Below the pieces are notes generated by a model that worked only from the letters and a program-made list of their open reading frames with translations, was not told the origin of the DNA and made no database searches. Positions 24,060 through 35,131 of a stretch of DNA of 64,000 nt are shown here, piece by piece. Source of the DNA: an uncultured Spirochaeta sp. (lineage in GTDB: Bacteria; Spirochaetota; Spirochaetia; DSM-27196; Alkalispirochaetaceae); contig CAJWEZ010000005.1 in NCBI GenBank assembly GCA_913030605.1, positions 1 to 64,000 on the forward strand. Reading direction: 5' to 3'. Within the stretch, counting starts at the first letter, position 1. Each line of letters starts with the position of its first letter. The position numbers and the translations under genes are program-made.

Positions 24060-25732
24060 ATGGCCAGCGGAGACCGCGACGGCCGCACGACGGCGCTGTT
24101 CTCGCGCCTCGAGGGCTGGTCGCTCCTGTGGGGCGACGCGGTTTCCGGGGACGCCGCGGACCCGGTTCTGGCGCAGGACCTGCGCCTCCCACAGCTTCTC
24201 GAACGGCTGACCCCGGTTCACCGCACCCGTCGCACGCTGGAGCAGCTCCTGGCGATACCCGCCGGCGACGCCGACCGCGAGGAGCGCGCTGCCGCAATAT
24301 CCGATTTTCTCGACAATCCGGCACTCGGTGAACTTGTGGCCCACCTTGGCGACCACCTCGCCGAAGTACACACCGTGAACGAGCGCGAGTCCGACCGCGA
24401 CATCCTCAAGCTTGTCTGGCGCCTGGGGGATCTGGCGCTGATGGTCGACGCAGTCGACGCCCTGCGCGACGCCTTCGCCGGGATTCGCAACGGTCTGCGT
24501 TCCGTGCGGCTCCGGCATCTGGCGGATCTGGTCGCCGAACTGGACGGTGACAGCCGGATCAGCCGTCTTCGCCGCGACCTTCCGAGCATCCGCGCCGGTC
24601 TCAGGGAACGTCGGAGCGTGACGATCGGCGTAAATCTGGATGACCGGCTGCGGCCGCGGGAGGCGATGCTGCTGTCGGTGAACGACGGGGAGTACGAAAG
24701 CGGCGGCGTCCTGGATTCGGTGGGGTCGGCGCTGTTCGGTGCGGACAACCCGTACCGGGCCCGGACACCGTTGCACCGCAACGCCGCCGGCGCAGACACC
24801 GTTGCCGGTGTCGAAACGAGCCGCACCCACGCCGGTGACACGGCCTCGGCGATGCCCCTGGAGCCGCTGTTTCGCGACCTGGACGAGCTTCTGCGGGACG
24901 TATCACGCCCCCTCGCGCGGGCGATCAAGCGCTACAACGCCGTGTCGCTGTCGTGGCTCCGGCGACTGGTCGATGAACTCGCCGTCGTGGAGACGGTGGC
25001 GCGCTTCGCCCGTCGCCTGCGGGATCATGGCCTCCCGGTCACCTTCGCCGAGTCCGTCGGCGACAACGCGATCGACGCCGAGGCGCTGTACGATCCACTC
25101 CTGGCGCTGGAACGGATCGACGACGGGTCGCCGGAGAGCATCGTTCGAAACGACGTTCGGCTGTTCCACGACCACCCGACGGTCACCGTGACCGGTCCCA
25201 ACAACGGCGGCAAGACGACGTTCCTGCGGGCGATCGGACTCGCCGCGGTGTTTTCCGCCGCCGGATGCCCCGTTGCGGCAGACCGCCTCCGACTGCGGCC
25301 GGGAGTGAAGGTGCTGACGGAGTTCGCGGGCGGCGAGTCGACCGGGCTCGACGAAGGTCGCTTCGCCCACGAGGCGCACCGGGTGGCGGAGCTCCTGCAG
25401 CGTTGCGACGATTCGGTTCTGGTTCTGCTGAACGAGACGTTCTCCTCGACGGCGGTATCCGACGCCCTCGAGTTGTCGCTGGAACTGATGGAGGTGATCG
25501 CAGCGCGTGGCGGTCGCGCGGTGGTGGCGACCCATCTCCACGACCTGCCGCGGCGGGGACGGGCGGAAAGCCTGACCATACGACCGGACGAACCCTTTGC
25601 GCTGATTCCAGGGTTGCCCGACGGGCGGAGTCTCGCGCGGGAGGTTGCGCGGCGCGCCGGCCTCGATTTCGACGCGCTGAAGCGCGGTGAGAAAGCGGTG
25701 TCGGGGCCAGCCGACCCGGACGTTCGGGACTC

Positions 25733-25736
<4 letters not shown>
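24060..25736 (+). CDS. MutS-like ATPase lacking mismatch-recognition domains
   Basis: 558 aa, about two thirds the length of MutS. Residues about 25-340 are the helical lever/clamp region; residues about 350-550 are the ABC-type ATPase with Walker A GPNNGGKT (about 379-386), a signature-like region at the GGESTGLDEGRFAHE segment, Walker B VLVLLNETFS, and ATHLHDLP (H-loop). The N-terminal mismatch-binding domain with its Phe-X-Glu is absent, and there is no Smr nuclease domain, so neither MutS1 nor MutS2 is the match. Related short MutS-like proteins occur in several anaerobes with unknown function. It starts 5 bp after hisE. Confidence 0.85.
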
Positions 25737-27303
<1,567 letters not shown>

Positions 27304-27933
27304 TCAGCGCTCGATCGGCGTCGCCGCCAGCTCCATGAGGATCACCTCTTCGCTGCGATAGCCGCCCCAGATCGTGAGCACGCTCTCCGCGGGTCGTTCA
27401 CCCTCGATGTAGTACCCCTTGAGCAGTACCAGGTTCTCCAGGAGCATGTCTTCGAACTCGGAGAAACTGCCGGCGCGACGGTTGCGAACCACCGACGAGC
27501 CTGTGAGCGTGCCCTCCTCGTACTCCGGACCGGTGCGGGTCGCGTCCGTGTGCACCCGGAACAGGTAGCGGCCGTCAATCGTGTTTTCCGGGCCCTGCAC
27601 GAAGATCGCCCCTTCTCCCGCCGTCGCGGCGCCCGCATTGCCGGAAGCCTCACCATCCTCCGGGGGCCGGAACTCGATCCACACGTCGCGGCTCGGGGGA
27701 ACGAGGCGACGCATGTCGCCGTACAGCCGCGTCAGCGTCCAGCGCGTGCCCACCAGTGGAGCGTGCCCCTCCGGTTGCGGGGGCGGCGCGGGTTCCGGCT
27801 CCGGCGGCGGCGTGGCCACGACAGGCGCCGGCGGTACCGGAACCGGATCGGGATCGCCGGCGCATCCGGCGAGGAACACTGGTATGGCAACGAGCACGGC
27901 ACACCACCGTACTGCAGGGGTCAGACGCATCAT
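27304..27933 (-). CDS. lipoprotein, possibly META/HslJ-like
   Basis: 209 aa with a lipobox FLAGC at about residues 20-24, a Pro/Glu-rich linker to about residue 57, and then a beta-rich domain beginning GTRWTLTRL. That opening resembles the META domain of HslJ-type heat-shock lipoproteins, but the rest is too divergent to be sure. It would be anchored in a membrane facing the periplasm. Only a 90-bp gap separates it from leuB. Confidence 0.65.
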   Translation of the reverse strand: MMRLTPAVRWCAVLVAIPVFLAGCAGDPDPVPVPPAPVVATPPPEPEPAPPPQPEGHAPLVGTRWTLTRLYGDMRRLVPPSRDVWIEFRPPEDGEASGNAGAATAGEGAIFVQGPENTIDGRYLFRVHTDATRTGPEYEEGTLTGSSVVRNRRAGSFSEFEDMLLENLVLLKGYYIEGERPAESVLTIWGGYRSEEVILMELAATPIER

Positions 27934-27981
27934 GCTGAGTGTATCGACAGCTTGGCCGCGATTCAGAAGTGTGGAACCGGG

Positions 27982-28125
27982 GGCTGTATACAGGAAATTG
28001 TTGCAGATCGACCGCGAAGTGGTTATCCGGCCGCGATTTGCGTCGACTCGCGGGACTCTGCAGACCCATCTCGTTTCCGGAGTACGAGTTATCTGGGTAT
28101 GTGCAACATGCTTCTATATACAGCC
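27982..28125. repeat. 144-bp dispersed repeat with imperfect terminal inverted repeats (MITE-like), copy 1
   Basis: The left end starts GGCTGTATACAGGAAATT and continues TTGTTGC (27982-28004, 23 bp); the right end starts GCAACATGCTTCTATATACA and continues GCC (28103-28125), its imperfect inverse. Inside, just before the right end, is a nested hairpin (CTCGT/ACGAG flanked by CCCA/TGGG, about 28064-28097). The same architecture and length recur at 45130-45272, and a half-copy is at 565. No open reading frame is inside. It fills the gap between the lipoprotein gene and the ACT-domain gene. Confidence 0.75.
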
Positions 28126-28179
28126 CCCGCCGTGACACGGGTGCTGCATCCCGCTACACTGCCGCCGCAGGAGGTGGCC

Positions 28180-28449
28180 ATGCGGGCAGTGTGTACCGTG
28201 GTCGGCAAGGACAAGCCGGGCATCATCGCGGCGGTGAGTACCGCCTTTTCGGAGCGATCAGTCAACATTCTCGACATCAGCCAGACGATCATGCAGGGTT
28301 TCTTCACGATGATCACACTGGTGGACCTTGCTGGCATGTCGATTTCCCTGGAGCAGTTGCGGGAGGACCTCGACGTCCTGGGCGAACAGATCGAGGTTCG
28401 CATTACGCTGCAGCACGAGGACGTCTACACCGCGATGCATCGCGTGTAG
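28180..28449 (+). CDS. ACT-domain protein, UPF0237 family
   Basis: 89 aa, essentially one ACT domain: [31 protein letters not shown]. The fold binds small ligands, often amino acids, as a dimer. The ATG at 28180 has an ideal CAGGAGG ribosome-binding site. It is followed 14 bp later by a UPF0210 protein; this pair is conserved next to each other in many anaerobes and firmicutes, but neither has an established role. An allosteric subunit for the UPF0210 enzyme is a reasonable inference. Confidence 0.92.
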   Translation: MRAVCTVVGKDKPGIIAAVSTAFSERSVNILDISQTIMQGFFTMITLVDLAGMSISLEQLREDLDVLGEQIEVRITLQHEDVYTAMHRV

Positions 28450-28463
28450 GACCGGAGGAATAC

Positions 28464-29888
28464 GTGCTGTTTTCACCGTTCGAAATCGAGGAAACGCTGC
28501 GCATGTTTTCCGAGGAAAACCTCGACGTGCGCACGATCACCATGGGCATCAACCTCCTGGACTGCGCGGACAGCGATCCGCGCCGCGCCGCCGGGCGGGT
28601 CTACGATAAAATCACCCGTTCCGCCGCCCGCCTGACCGAGGTGGGAGCGCAGATCGAGGCTGAACTCGGCGTGCCCATCATCAACCGGCGCATCGCGGTC
28701 ACCCCGATCTCGATGGTGGCGGGGGCGAGCCTCTCCGGGAGCGCCCGCGCGGGCTCCGCATCCACAATGGGGCCGGCGGTTGCCGGGGGTCGTGCCGCCG
28801 ACGGCCCGTTGCTGTTCGCGGAGACGCTGGAACGGGCCGCCCAAGAGGTGGGCGTGGACTTCCTGGGTGGATTCTCCGCGCTGGTCCACCGGGGCCTCAC
28901 CCCCGCCGACGAGCGGGTCATCCGCGCGATCCCGGCGGCGCTTTCCACCACCGACAAGGTCTGCGCCTCGCTGAACGTGGCGAGTTCGCGTGCCGGCATC
29001 AACATGGACGCCGTACAGCTCGCCGCCGGCGCGATCAAGGAGGCGGCTGACCGAACCCGCGACCGCGGCGGGTTTGCGGCGAGCCGTCTGGTGGTGTTCG
29101 CCAACGCGCCGGAGGACAACCCCTTCATGGCCGGGGCGTTTCATGGTCCCGGGAACCCCGACACGGTGGTTCACGTCGGCGTCAGCGGTCCCGGTGTGGT
29201 CCAGAGTGCGGTACGGCAGTACCCCGATGCCTCCCTCGACACCCTCGCCGAGGCGATCAAGAAGACCGCGTTCAAGATCACCCGGCTGGGGCAGCTCGTG
29301 GTGGACATGGCCGCCGACCGCCTGGGCGTTGAGCGCGGGATCGTCGACCTGTCCCTGGCGCCGACGCCGGCGGTGGGTGACAGCGTCGCGCGGATCCTCG
29401 AGGAAATGGGGCTCGAGATGGCGGGGGCGCCGGGGTCGACGGCGGCGCTGGCGCTTTTGAACAACGCCGTGAAGAAGGGCGGCCTGATGGCCAGCTCCCG
29501 CGTCGGCGGTCTCAGCGGGAGCTTTCTCCCGGTGAGTGAGGATGAGGCGATGGCGCGGGCGGCAGAGCAGGGCGTGCTGACCCTGGAGAAGCTCGAGGCG
29601 ATGACCGCGATCTGTTCGGTCGGCCTCGACATGATCGCCGTTCCCGGTGATACCTCAGTGGACACCCTGTCCGGGATCATCGCCGACGAGATGGCGATCG
29701 GTGTGATGAACCACAAGACCACCGCGGTGCGGATCATCCCGGTGCCGGGGAAGGGCGCCGGCGAATGGGTCGAGTTCGGCGGACTCCTGGGTCGGGCCCC
29801 GGTGATGCCGGTCAACCGCGCGTCGTGCACCGGCTTCGTGCGCCGCGGGGGACTGATCCCGGCGCCGGTCACCAGCTTCCGGAACTGA
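28464..29888 (+). CDS. UPF0210/DUF711 family protein
   Basis: 474 aa, slightly above the usual ~450. The start is GTG 28464 with GGAGGA 6 nt upstream. [17 protein letters not shown] opening, [40 protein letters not shown] and SGPGVV are family hallmarks. The protein is Ala/Gly-rich and soluble. The structure known for a streptococcal member suggests a glycyl-radical-like or nucleotidyl-type barrel, yet no activity has been assigned to my knowledge. It belongs with the preceding ACT gene. Confidence 0.92.
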   Translation: MLFSPFEIEETLRMFSEENLDVRTITMGINLLDCADSDPRRAAGRVYDKITRSAARLTEVGAQIEAELGVPIINRRIAVTPISMVAGASLSGSARAGSASTMGPAVAGGRAADGPLLFAETLERAAQEVGVDFLGGFSALVHRGLTPADERVIRAIPAALSTTDKVCASLNVASSRAGINMDAVQLAAGAIKEAADRTRDRGGFAASRLVVFANAPEDNPFMAGAFHGPGNPDTVVHVGVSGPGVVQSAVRQYPDASLDTLAEAIKKTAFKITRLGQLVVDMAADRLGVERGIVDLSLAPTPAVGDSVARILEEMGLEMAGAPGSTAALALLNNAVKKGGLMASSRVGGLSGSFLPVSEDEAMARAAEQGVLTLEKLEAMTAICSVGLDMIAVPGDTSVDTLSGIIADEMAIGVMNHKTTAVRIIPVPGKGAGEWVEFGGLLGRAPVMPVNRASCTGFVRRGGLIPAPVTSFRN

Positions 29889-29912
29889 CGCGAGAGGAAG
29901 TATGATCCACCT

Positions 29913-30641
29913 ATGCGACGCTACCGACACATTCTGATCGACGCCGACAACACGATCCTCAACTTCGCGGTGTGCGAACGCCGGATACTGGAAACGATGG
30001 CACGGGAGTACGGGTTCATGCCGCGGACACGGGAGGACGAAGACCTCACGGCGGTGTACCGCAGGATCAACGCCAGCCTGTGGCGTGAGTTCGAACAGGG
30101 CTCCATCACACCCGACGAGCTGAAGATCGAACGCTTTCGTCGACTTATCGAGCACCTCGACTTCACGGCGATCTCCCGTCCCGTGCGCCCCGAGTTCCTC
30201 AACGAGCAGTTCATCCTGCGGCTGTCGGGATGCCCCGACGTTATCCCGACGGCGGCGGCGGTGGTGGCGGCGATCGCTCCGGTGTCCATCGTTACCAACG
30301 GATTCGCCGACGTTCAGCGTCCCCGTCTCGAGGCCAGCGGGCTGCTCCCGTATGTAGACCACGTGTTTATTTCCGAGGAGATCGGTGCCGCCAAACCGCA
30401 GAAGGCGTTTTTCGACCACGTTCTCGCGGAGCTGGGCACCCCCGACCCCGGAGAGTGCCTCGTTGTGGGGGACTCCCTGAGTTCCGACATCGCCGGCGGA
30501 AACGCGGTGGGAATGGACACGGTGTGGTACGATCGTAGTGAGATGCTCGGCGAACCGCAACGGACGCCGACCGACGGTCACGTGCCGACGTTTCGCATTA
30601 CCCGCCTCGTGGAGCTGCGATCGATCGTCGGCGTCGAGTGA
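29913..30641 (+). CDS. HAD-superfamily phosphatase, YjjG-like
   Basis: 242 aa. The nucleophile motif is DADNT (Asp10, Asp12), followed by a helical cap (about 20-100), motif II VTNGF, motif III Lys in AAKPQKAFFDH, and motif IV VVGDSLSSDI. These are the features of the YjjG/noncanonical pyrimidine 5'-nucleotidase group, which cleaves nucleoside monophosphates and other phosphate esters. Substrate not determined by sequence. It lies 24 bp after the UPF0210 gene and could share its transcript. Confidence 0.9.
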   Translation: MRRYRHILIDADNTILNFAVCERRILETMAREYGFMPRTREDEDLTAVYRRINASLWREFEQGSITPDELKIERFRRLIEHLDFTAISRPVRPEFLNEQFILRLSGCPDVIPTAAAVVAAIAPVSIVTNGFADVQRPRLEASGLLPYVDHVFISEEIGAAKPQKAFFDHVLAELGTPDPGECLVVGDSLSSDIAGGNAVGMDTVWYDRSEMLGEPQRTPTDGHVPTFRITRLVELRSIVGVE

Positions 30642-30705
30642 CCCTCCGGAACGGCGCCTCAAGCTCGCGGCATCCCGGCCGATACATGAAGGCAAGGAGA
30701 GGCCC

Positions 30706-31401
30706 GTGGTTCGCATCGTGCCCGTCATCGTTCTGCTCGCCGTATTCCCGTGGGTGACGAGCGCCCAGGACGCCACAGCCGAGTCCACTCCCCTGCTTTC
30801 GCAGGCGGAAGACATTCCCCCGGAGTACGAAGGCGCGATCCGGGACCTCGTGGATCGCTACGAGGAACTCCGTCGACTCTACCGCCAGGAACTCCAACGA
30901 AACACCGATCTCTACACCCAGGCGGAGCTGGACGCCGCCGTGGCAGAGGTGGAGGACCGCCTGAACGGAGAACTCGAGGCGGCGCAACAGCAGGTTTCCG
31001 AGATGGAAGACCGTTTCAAAGCGCTGCAGGTGGCACTCAAAAACGCCCAGGACGAAGCGCAGGCGTTCAAGGAAGATCTGTCCAAAACGCGGCGCGACTA
31101 CCGCGCCGACGTGGCGGACCTGCGGCTGTCACTGGACTCGATCGAAGAGGAATCGCTGTTTCAGGTCGGCGCGACCTTCTCGCCGGCGGGTTCCCTCGGG
31201 GCGGTCGGTATCGTCAACCTTCCGGACACCAACGTGAGCCTGCTGGCGGGGGCGGACTATCTCCTCCGGGACCGGGAACTCAACGCGCGTTTCGGGGTGA
31301 CCCTCAGTTTTCTCCCGCGACAGCAGCTCATCGACGGCTGGCAGCGTCTGCGCGCGCGGTTTGGAAACCGCGTTGAAGAAAAGGCGATGTTGGCGGAATA
31401 G
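30706..31401 (+). CDS. exported coiled-coil protein with C-terminal beta-rich domain
   Basis: 231 aa from GTG 30706. A signal peptide (hydrophobic to about residue 20, ending SAQ) is followed by a charged coiled coil (about 35-145) and then an ~80-residue domain (QVGATFSPAGSLGAVG, then SLLAGADYLLRDRELNARFGVTLSF) whose alternating pattern suggests outer-membrane or periplasmic beta strands. No family recognised. The start is chosen because AAGGAGA precedes it and the signal peptide begins there. A hairpin terminator follows at 31437. Confidence 0.7.
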   Translation: MVRIVPVIVLLAVFPWVTSAQDATAESTPLLSQAEDIPPEYEGAIRDLVDRYEELRRLYRQELQRNTDLYTQAELDAAVAEVEDRLNGELEAAQQQVSEMEDRFKALQVALKNAQDEAQAFKEDLSKTRRDYRADVADLRLSLDSIEEESLFQVGATFSPAGSLGAVGIVNLPDTNVSLLAGADYLLRDRELNARFGVTLSFLPRQQLIDGWQRLRARFGNRVEEKAMLAE

Positions 31402-31436
31402 CCGGATCGGCTGACGTTCTTTCAACTCTGTGAATA

Positions 31437-31460
31437 CGTTGCGGACAATCGCAACGTTTT
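31437..31460 (+). terminator. intrinsic terminator upstream of tkt
   Basis: A perfect 7-bp stem CGTTGCG/CGCAACG (31437-31443 and 31450-31456) with loop GACAAT is followed by TTTT. It ends the coiled-coil gene transcript, and its T run forms the start of the tkt -35 box. Confidence 0.6.
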
Positions 31461-31488
31461 GCAATCGTTCTCCGTCGCGTGATAGAAT
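31459..31488 (+). promoter_or_regulatory. tkt-xylB promoter
   Basis: TTGCAA (31459-31464), 18 bp, TAGAAT (31483-31488), about 32 bp before the tkt ATG, which has a GGGAGGA ribosome-binding site. The -35 overlaps the upstream terminator by two bases. Confidence 0.6.
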
Positions 31489-31520
31489 ACTCCCACACTT
31501 TTTCGGGAGGAATCGTTCAC

Positions 31521-33491
31521 ATGGATAACAAGGCGCTGGAAGCCGTCGCTCTCTCGGTGCGTACCCTGACAATAGATGCCGTGCAGGCTGCAAACTCCGG
31601 ACACCCGGGTATGCCCATGGGTATGGCCGAACTCGGAGCCCTGCTCTACGGAGAGATTCTCAAACACGATCCCGCCGATCCGTCGTGGCCCGATCGGGAC
31701 CGCTTCGTGCTGTCCGCCGGGCACGGATCGATGTTTCTCTACAGTCTGTTTCACCTCAGTGGCTATGGCCTGCCCCTGGACGAACTCAAGAAGTTCCGGC
31801 AGATCGGCAGCAAGACTCCGGGGCATCCCGAGTACGGTATGACCGCCGGTGTGGAGACCACCACCGGACCCCTGGGCCAGGGGCTCGCAAACGCCGTCGG
31901 TCTGGCGATCGCCGAACGGATGATGGCGGCGCGATTCAATACCACGGATCACACGATCGTGGATCACCGTACCTGGGCGATCGCCGGCGACGGGTGCCTC
32001 ATGGAGGGCATCACCTCCGAGGCGAGCTCCCTCGCCGGTCACCTGGGCCTTGGCAAGCTGACGGTGTTCTACGATCACAACAGCATCTCGATCGAGGGAT
32101 CCACCTCCCTGGCGTTCACGGAGGATGTCCGGGCACGCTATCGGGCGTACGGGTGGCAGGTCCTCGAAGGGGACGCGTACGACGCCGACGCGATTCGGAA
32201 GCTCGTGGCGGAGGCGCAGGCGGATACCGAACGACCGAGCCTGATCGTTCTGACCTCCACCATCGGGAAGGGATCACCGAACAAAGCCGGTACCCACGGG
32301 GTTCACGGTGCCGCCCTCGGCGACGAGGAAGTCGCCCTGACCAAGAAGGAGCTCGGCGTCGATCCGTCGGAGATGTTCTATATCGACCCGGCGGCCACGG
32401 AGTTCTTTGCCGCCTACCGGAAGGAGCTCGCCGAGCGCCACGCCGCGTGGCAGAAGACGTTTGACGCCTGGGCCGCCGCAAACCCCGGATTGCTCGCGCA
32501 GTGGAACGAGGCGGTGCAGGGCGGATACAAGGACGTCCTGAAGGATATCGGCCTGCCGGCCTACGAGCCGGGATCCAAGGTCGCCACCCGCAAGGCGAGC
32601 GGTGCGGCGCTGCAGGCGATCGCGAAGATGCTGCCCAACGTGGTTGGTGGATCCGCCGACCTGGCGCCGTCGAACAACACCGCCCTGCCGGACTACGGTG
32701 ACTTCACCCGGGAGAATCCCGCGGGACGGACGCTGCACTTTGGCGTTCGCGAACTCGGAATGGCAGCGATCGGCAACGGAATGGCGCTTCACGGCGGTCT
32801 GCGTCCCTTCGTGGCGACGTTCCTCGTTTTCACCGACTATCTGCGGCCGGCGCTGCGCCTGTCATCGCTGATGCAGGTGCCGGTGGTGTACATCATGACC
32901 CACGACTCGATCTACCTCGGAGAGGACGGTCCCACCCACCAGCCGATCGAGCACCTTGCCGTGCTCCGCGCGATTCCCGGTCTGCGGGTACTACGCCCTG
33001 CGGACGGTGAGGAAACCAACGAGGCGTGGCTCATGGCGCTGGAACACGGCGGACCCACGGTCCTGGCGCTCACCCGGCAGGGTCTTCCCACGCTGGAGAA
33101 AGCCGACGCCGACTGGCGACAGTCGATGCGGCGCGGTGCCTACGTGGTTCAGGACGTCGACTCCCCGGAGGTTGTCGTTGTCGCCACCGGCAGTGAAGTC
33201 TCCATGGCACTCGATGCCGCGAAGGAGAGCGGCCGGAAGGTGCGCGTGGTGTCGATGCCGAGTCGCGAGCTCTTCGAGGCGCAGGATACCACCTGGCAGC
33301 GGTCGATCGCTCCCGCCGGCGTGCCCGTCGTTGTCGCCGAAGCCGGTATTCGCCAGGGATGGGAGTTTCTCACCACCCGCGACCGGATTCTGTCCATCGA
33401 CCGCTTCGGTGAGAGCGGACCCGGCAACGACGTTGCCGAGCACCTCGGATTCACGACGGCCCGGCTGGCCGCCATGATCAGGGAGGTGTAA
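31521..33491 (+). CDS. tkt: transketolase
   Basis: 656 aa, full length. It transfers C2 ketol units with thiamine diphosphate between xylulose 5-phosphate, ribose 5-phosphate and erythrose 4-phosphate in the pentose phosphate pathway. [14 protein letters not shown] opens the TPP domain; GDGCLMEG with a following Asn (FYDHNSI) is the metal/diphosphate motif; [20 protein letters not shown] is the pyrimidine-domain motif. It is 5 bp upstream of xylB, so xylulose is channelled from kinase to transketolase in one operon. Confidence 0.97.
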   Translation: MDNKALEAVALSVRTLTIDAVQAANSGHPGMPMGMAELGALLYGEILKHDPADPSWPDRDRFVLSAGHGSMFLYSLFHLSGYGLPLDELKKFRQIGSKTPGHPEYGMTAGVETTTGPLGQGLANAVGLAIAERMMAARFNTTDHTIVDHRTWAIAGDGCLMEGITSEASSLAGHLGLGKLTVFYDHNSISIEGSTSLAFTEDVRARYRAYGWQVLEGDAYDADAIRKLVAEAQADTERPSLIVLTSTIGKGSPNKAGTHGVHGAALGDEEVALTKKELGVDPSEMFYIDPAATEFFAAYRKELAERHAAWQKTFDAWAAANPGLLAQWNEAVQGGYKDVLKDIGLPAYEPGSKVATRKASGAALQAIAKMLPNVVGGSADLAPSNNTALPDYGDFTRENPAGRTLHFGVRELGMAAIGNGMALHGGLRPFVATFLVFTDYLRPALRLSSLMQVPVVYIMTHDSIYLGEDGPTHQPIEHLAVLRAIPGLRVLRPADGEETNEAWLMALEHGGPTVLALTRQGLPTLEKADADWRQSMRRGAYVVQDVDSPEVVVVATGSEVSMALDAAKESGRKVRVVSMPSRELFEAQDTTWQRSIAPAGVPVVVAEAGIRQGWEFLTTRDRILSIDRFGESGPGNDVAEHLGFTTARLAAMIREV

Positions 33492-33496
33492 ACCGC

Positions 33497-35011
33497 ATGG
33501 CACGCTACGCCCTGGGTTACGATGTTGGAAGCTCGTCGATCAAGGCGAGTCTGGTTGATGTGGACTCGGGGAAGCGTGTCGGGGCCGCCACCGCCCCCGG
33601 GACCGAGATGCCGATCAGCGCGCCGCAGGCGGACTGGGCCGAACAGGACCCGGACATGTGGTGGCGTTACGTGGTGGAGGCTACGCAGAAGCTCGGGCGC
33701 GAGTTCGACCTGGGATCGGTAGCCTCCGTCGGCATCTCCTACCAGATGCACGGACTCGTGGCGGTGGACCGGGACGGAACGCCGCTGCGGCCGTCGATCA
33801 TCTGGTGCGACAGCCGCGCCGTTTCCTACGGAGATGCCGCGTTCCACGCCCTCGGTGGTGCCGAACAGGTGCTGCCGAGGCTGCTCAACTCTCCCGGCAA
33901 CTTCACCGCCTCAAAACTCGCGTGGGTGAAGGCCAACGAACCGAACACCTACGCGAAGATCTGGAAAATCATGCTCCCCGGTGACTATGTGGGCTTCCGG
34001 CTGACTGGGGAGGTCCTGACCACCGAGAGCGGGCTTTCGGAGGGGATCCTCTGGGATTTTCAGGCCAACGAGCCCGCCGGGTTTCTCATCGATCACTTTG
34101 GATTCGACCCCGCGGTGCTTCCCGAGGCGCGTCAGAGCTTCGGGGACCACGGCTCGGTTGCCGCATCGGTGGCCGACACGCTCGGCATCCCCGCCGGGAC
34201 TCCGGTTTCCTACCGCGCCGGTGACCAGCCGAACAACGCGCTCTCCCTGAATGTTCTCAACCCCGGTGAGATCGCCGCCACCGCCGGAACGTCCGGGGTG
34301 GTCTACGGCGTCGTGGACCGCCCGGTGTGGGATCCCCGCAGTCGCGTGAATACCTTCCTTCACGTCAACCACCGGCCGGATCAGTCACGCTACGGCGTGC
34401 TGCAGGTCCTGAACGGTACGGGAATCCTCAACCGCTGGGTTCGCGAGAATGTACTCGATCCGCTGGACGGTTCCGGGCCCGTTTCCTACGAGACGGTAAA
34501 CGCCCTGGCGGAGGAAGCGCCGATCGGCAGCGCCGGACTGGCGATCCTGCCCTTCGGCAACGGTGCCGAACGCATCCTTGAGAACGTGAACTACGGGTCG
34601 AGCATCCACGGACTGAACTTCAACATTCACGGCCGCAGCCACCTCGTACGGGCGGCGCAGGAGGGGATCGTTTTTGCGCTGGGTTACGGTCTCGAGATCA
34701 TGCGCGAGATCGGCCTCAAAGTAGAAACGGTGCGCGCGGGCCACGCAAACATGTTCCTGAGTCCGCTGTTCCGACGGGCGTTTGCCACGGTGACCGGTGC
34801 GACCGTTGAGCTGTACAACACCGACGGGAGCGAGGGAGCTGCCCGCGGTGGCGCCTACGGCGCCGGTCTCTTCGCCAGTCCCGAGGACGCCTTCAGCGGT
34901 CTGGATCTGCGCGAGCGGATCGAGCCCGACACGTCGGTGTCGGATGCGTACGCCACCGCCTACGGCGAGTGGAAGGATCGTCTGGCGCAGGTAATGGCCT
35001 CGGCGATCTGA
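33497..35011 (+). CDS. xylB: xylulokinase
   Basis: 504 aa, FGGY family. The N-terminal ATPase signature is LGYDVGSSSIKASLVD; SYQMHGLVAVD and IIWCDSRA are substrate-site motifs characteristic of xylulokinases, and AGDQPNNALS contains the catalytic Asp region. It makes D-xylulose 5-phosphate from D-xylulose, the direct donor for the upstream transketolase. No xylose isomerase or transporter is adjacent. Identity as xylulokinase is supported by length and context; a related pentulose kinase cannot be excluded. Confidence 0.9.
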   Translation: MARYALGYDVGSSSIKASLVDVDSGKRVGAATAPGTEMPISAPQADWAEQDPDMWWRYVVEATQKLGREFDLGSVASVGISYQMHGLVAVDRDGTPLRPSIIWCDSRAVSYGDAAFHALGGAEQVLPRLLNSPGNFTASKLAWVKANEPNTYAKIWKIMLPGDYVGFRLTGEVLTTESGLSEGILWDFQANEPAGFLIDHFGFDPAVLPEARQSFGDHGSVAASVADTLGIPAGTPVSYRAGDQPNNALSLNVLNPGEIAATAGTSGVVYGVVDRPVWDPRSRVNTFLHVNHRPDQSRYGVLQVLNGTGILNRWVRENVLDPLDGSGPVSYETVNALAEEAPIGSAGLAILPFGNGAERILENVNYGSSIHGLNFNIHGRSHLVRAAQEGIVFALGYGLEIMREIGLKVETVRAGHANMFLSPLFRRAFATVTGATVELYNTDGSEGAARGGAYGAGLFASPEDAFSGLDLRERIEPDTSVSDAYATAYGEWKDRLAQVMASAI

Positions 35012-35021
35012 GGCTGCCGGG

Positions 35022-35052
35022 GGACGGTCGCCGCGATTTCGCGGTACCGTCC
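35022..35052. terminator. two-tier hairpin between xylB and the RNase D gene
   Basis: GGACGGT (35022-35028) pairs with ACCGTCC (35046-35052), and inside it CCGCG pairs with CGCGG around ATTT. It begins 11 bp after the xylB stop and is symmetric, so it could end both the xylB and the converging rnd transcripts. No U-run follows, so it may work as a stem-only or Rho-assisted terminator. Confidence 0.45.
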
Positions 35053-35131
35053 GGGGCCCGAGGGAGGATGCCGACCGGTGCACGCGGGTACGGCCTCCCC
35101 CCCGCGCGGCCCCGGCACCGCGTGGCCGTTT

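Noticed and set aside
27982-28125. Interpretation of the dispersed repeats as integron attC sites
   Set aside because: Length is right, but the ends lack the RYYYAAC and GTTRRRY cores in the required outer positions and no integrase or cassette array is present.
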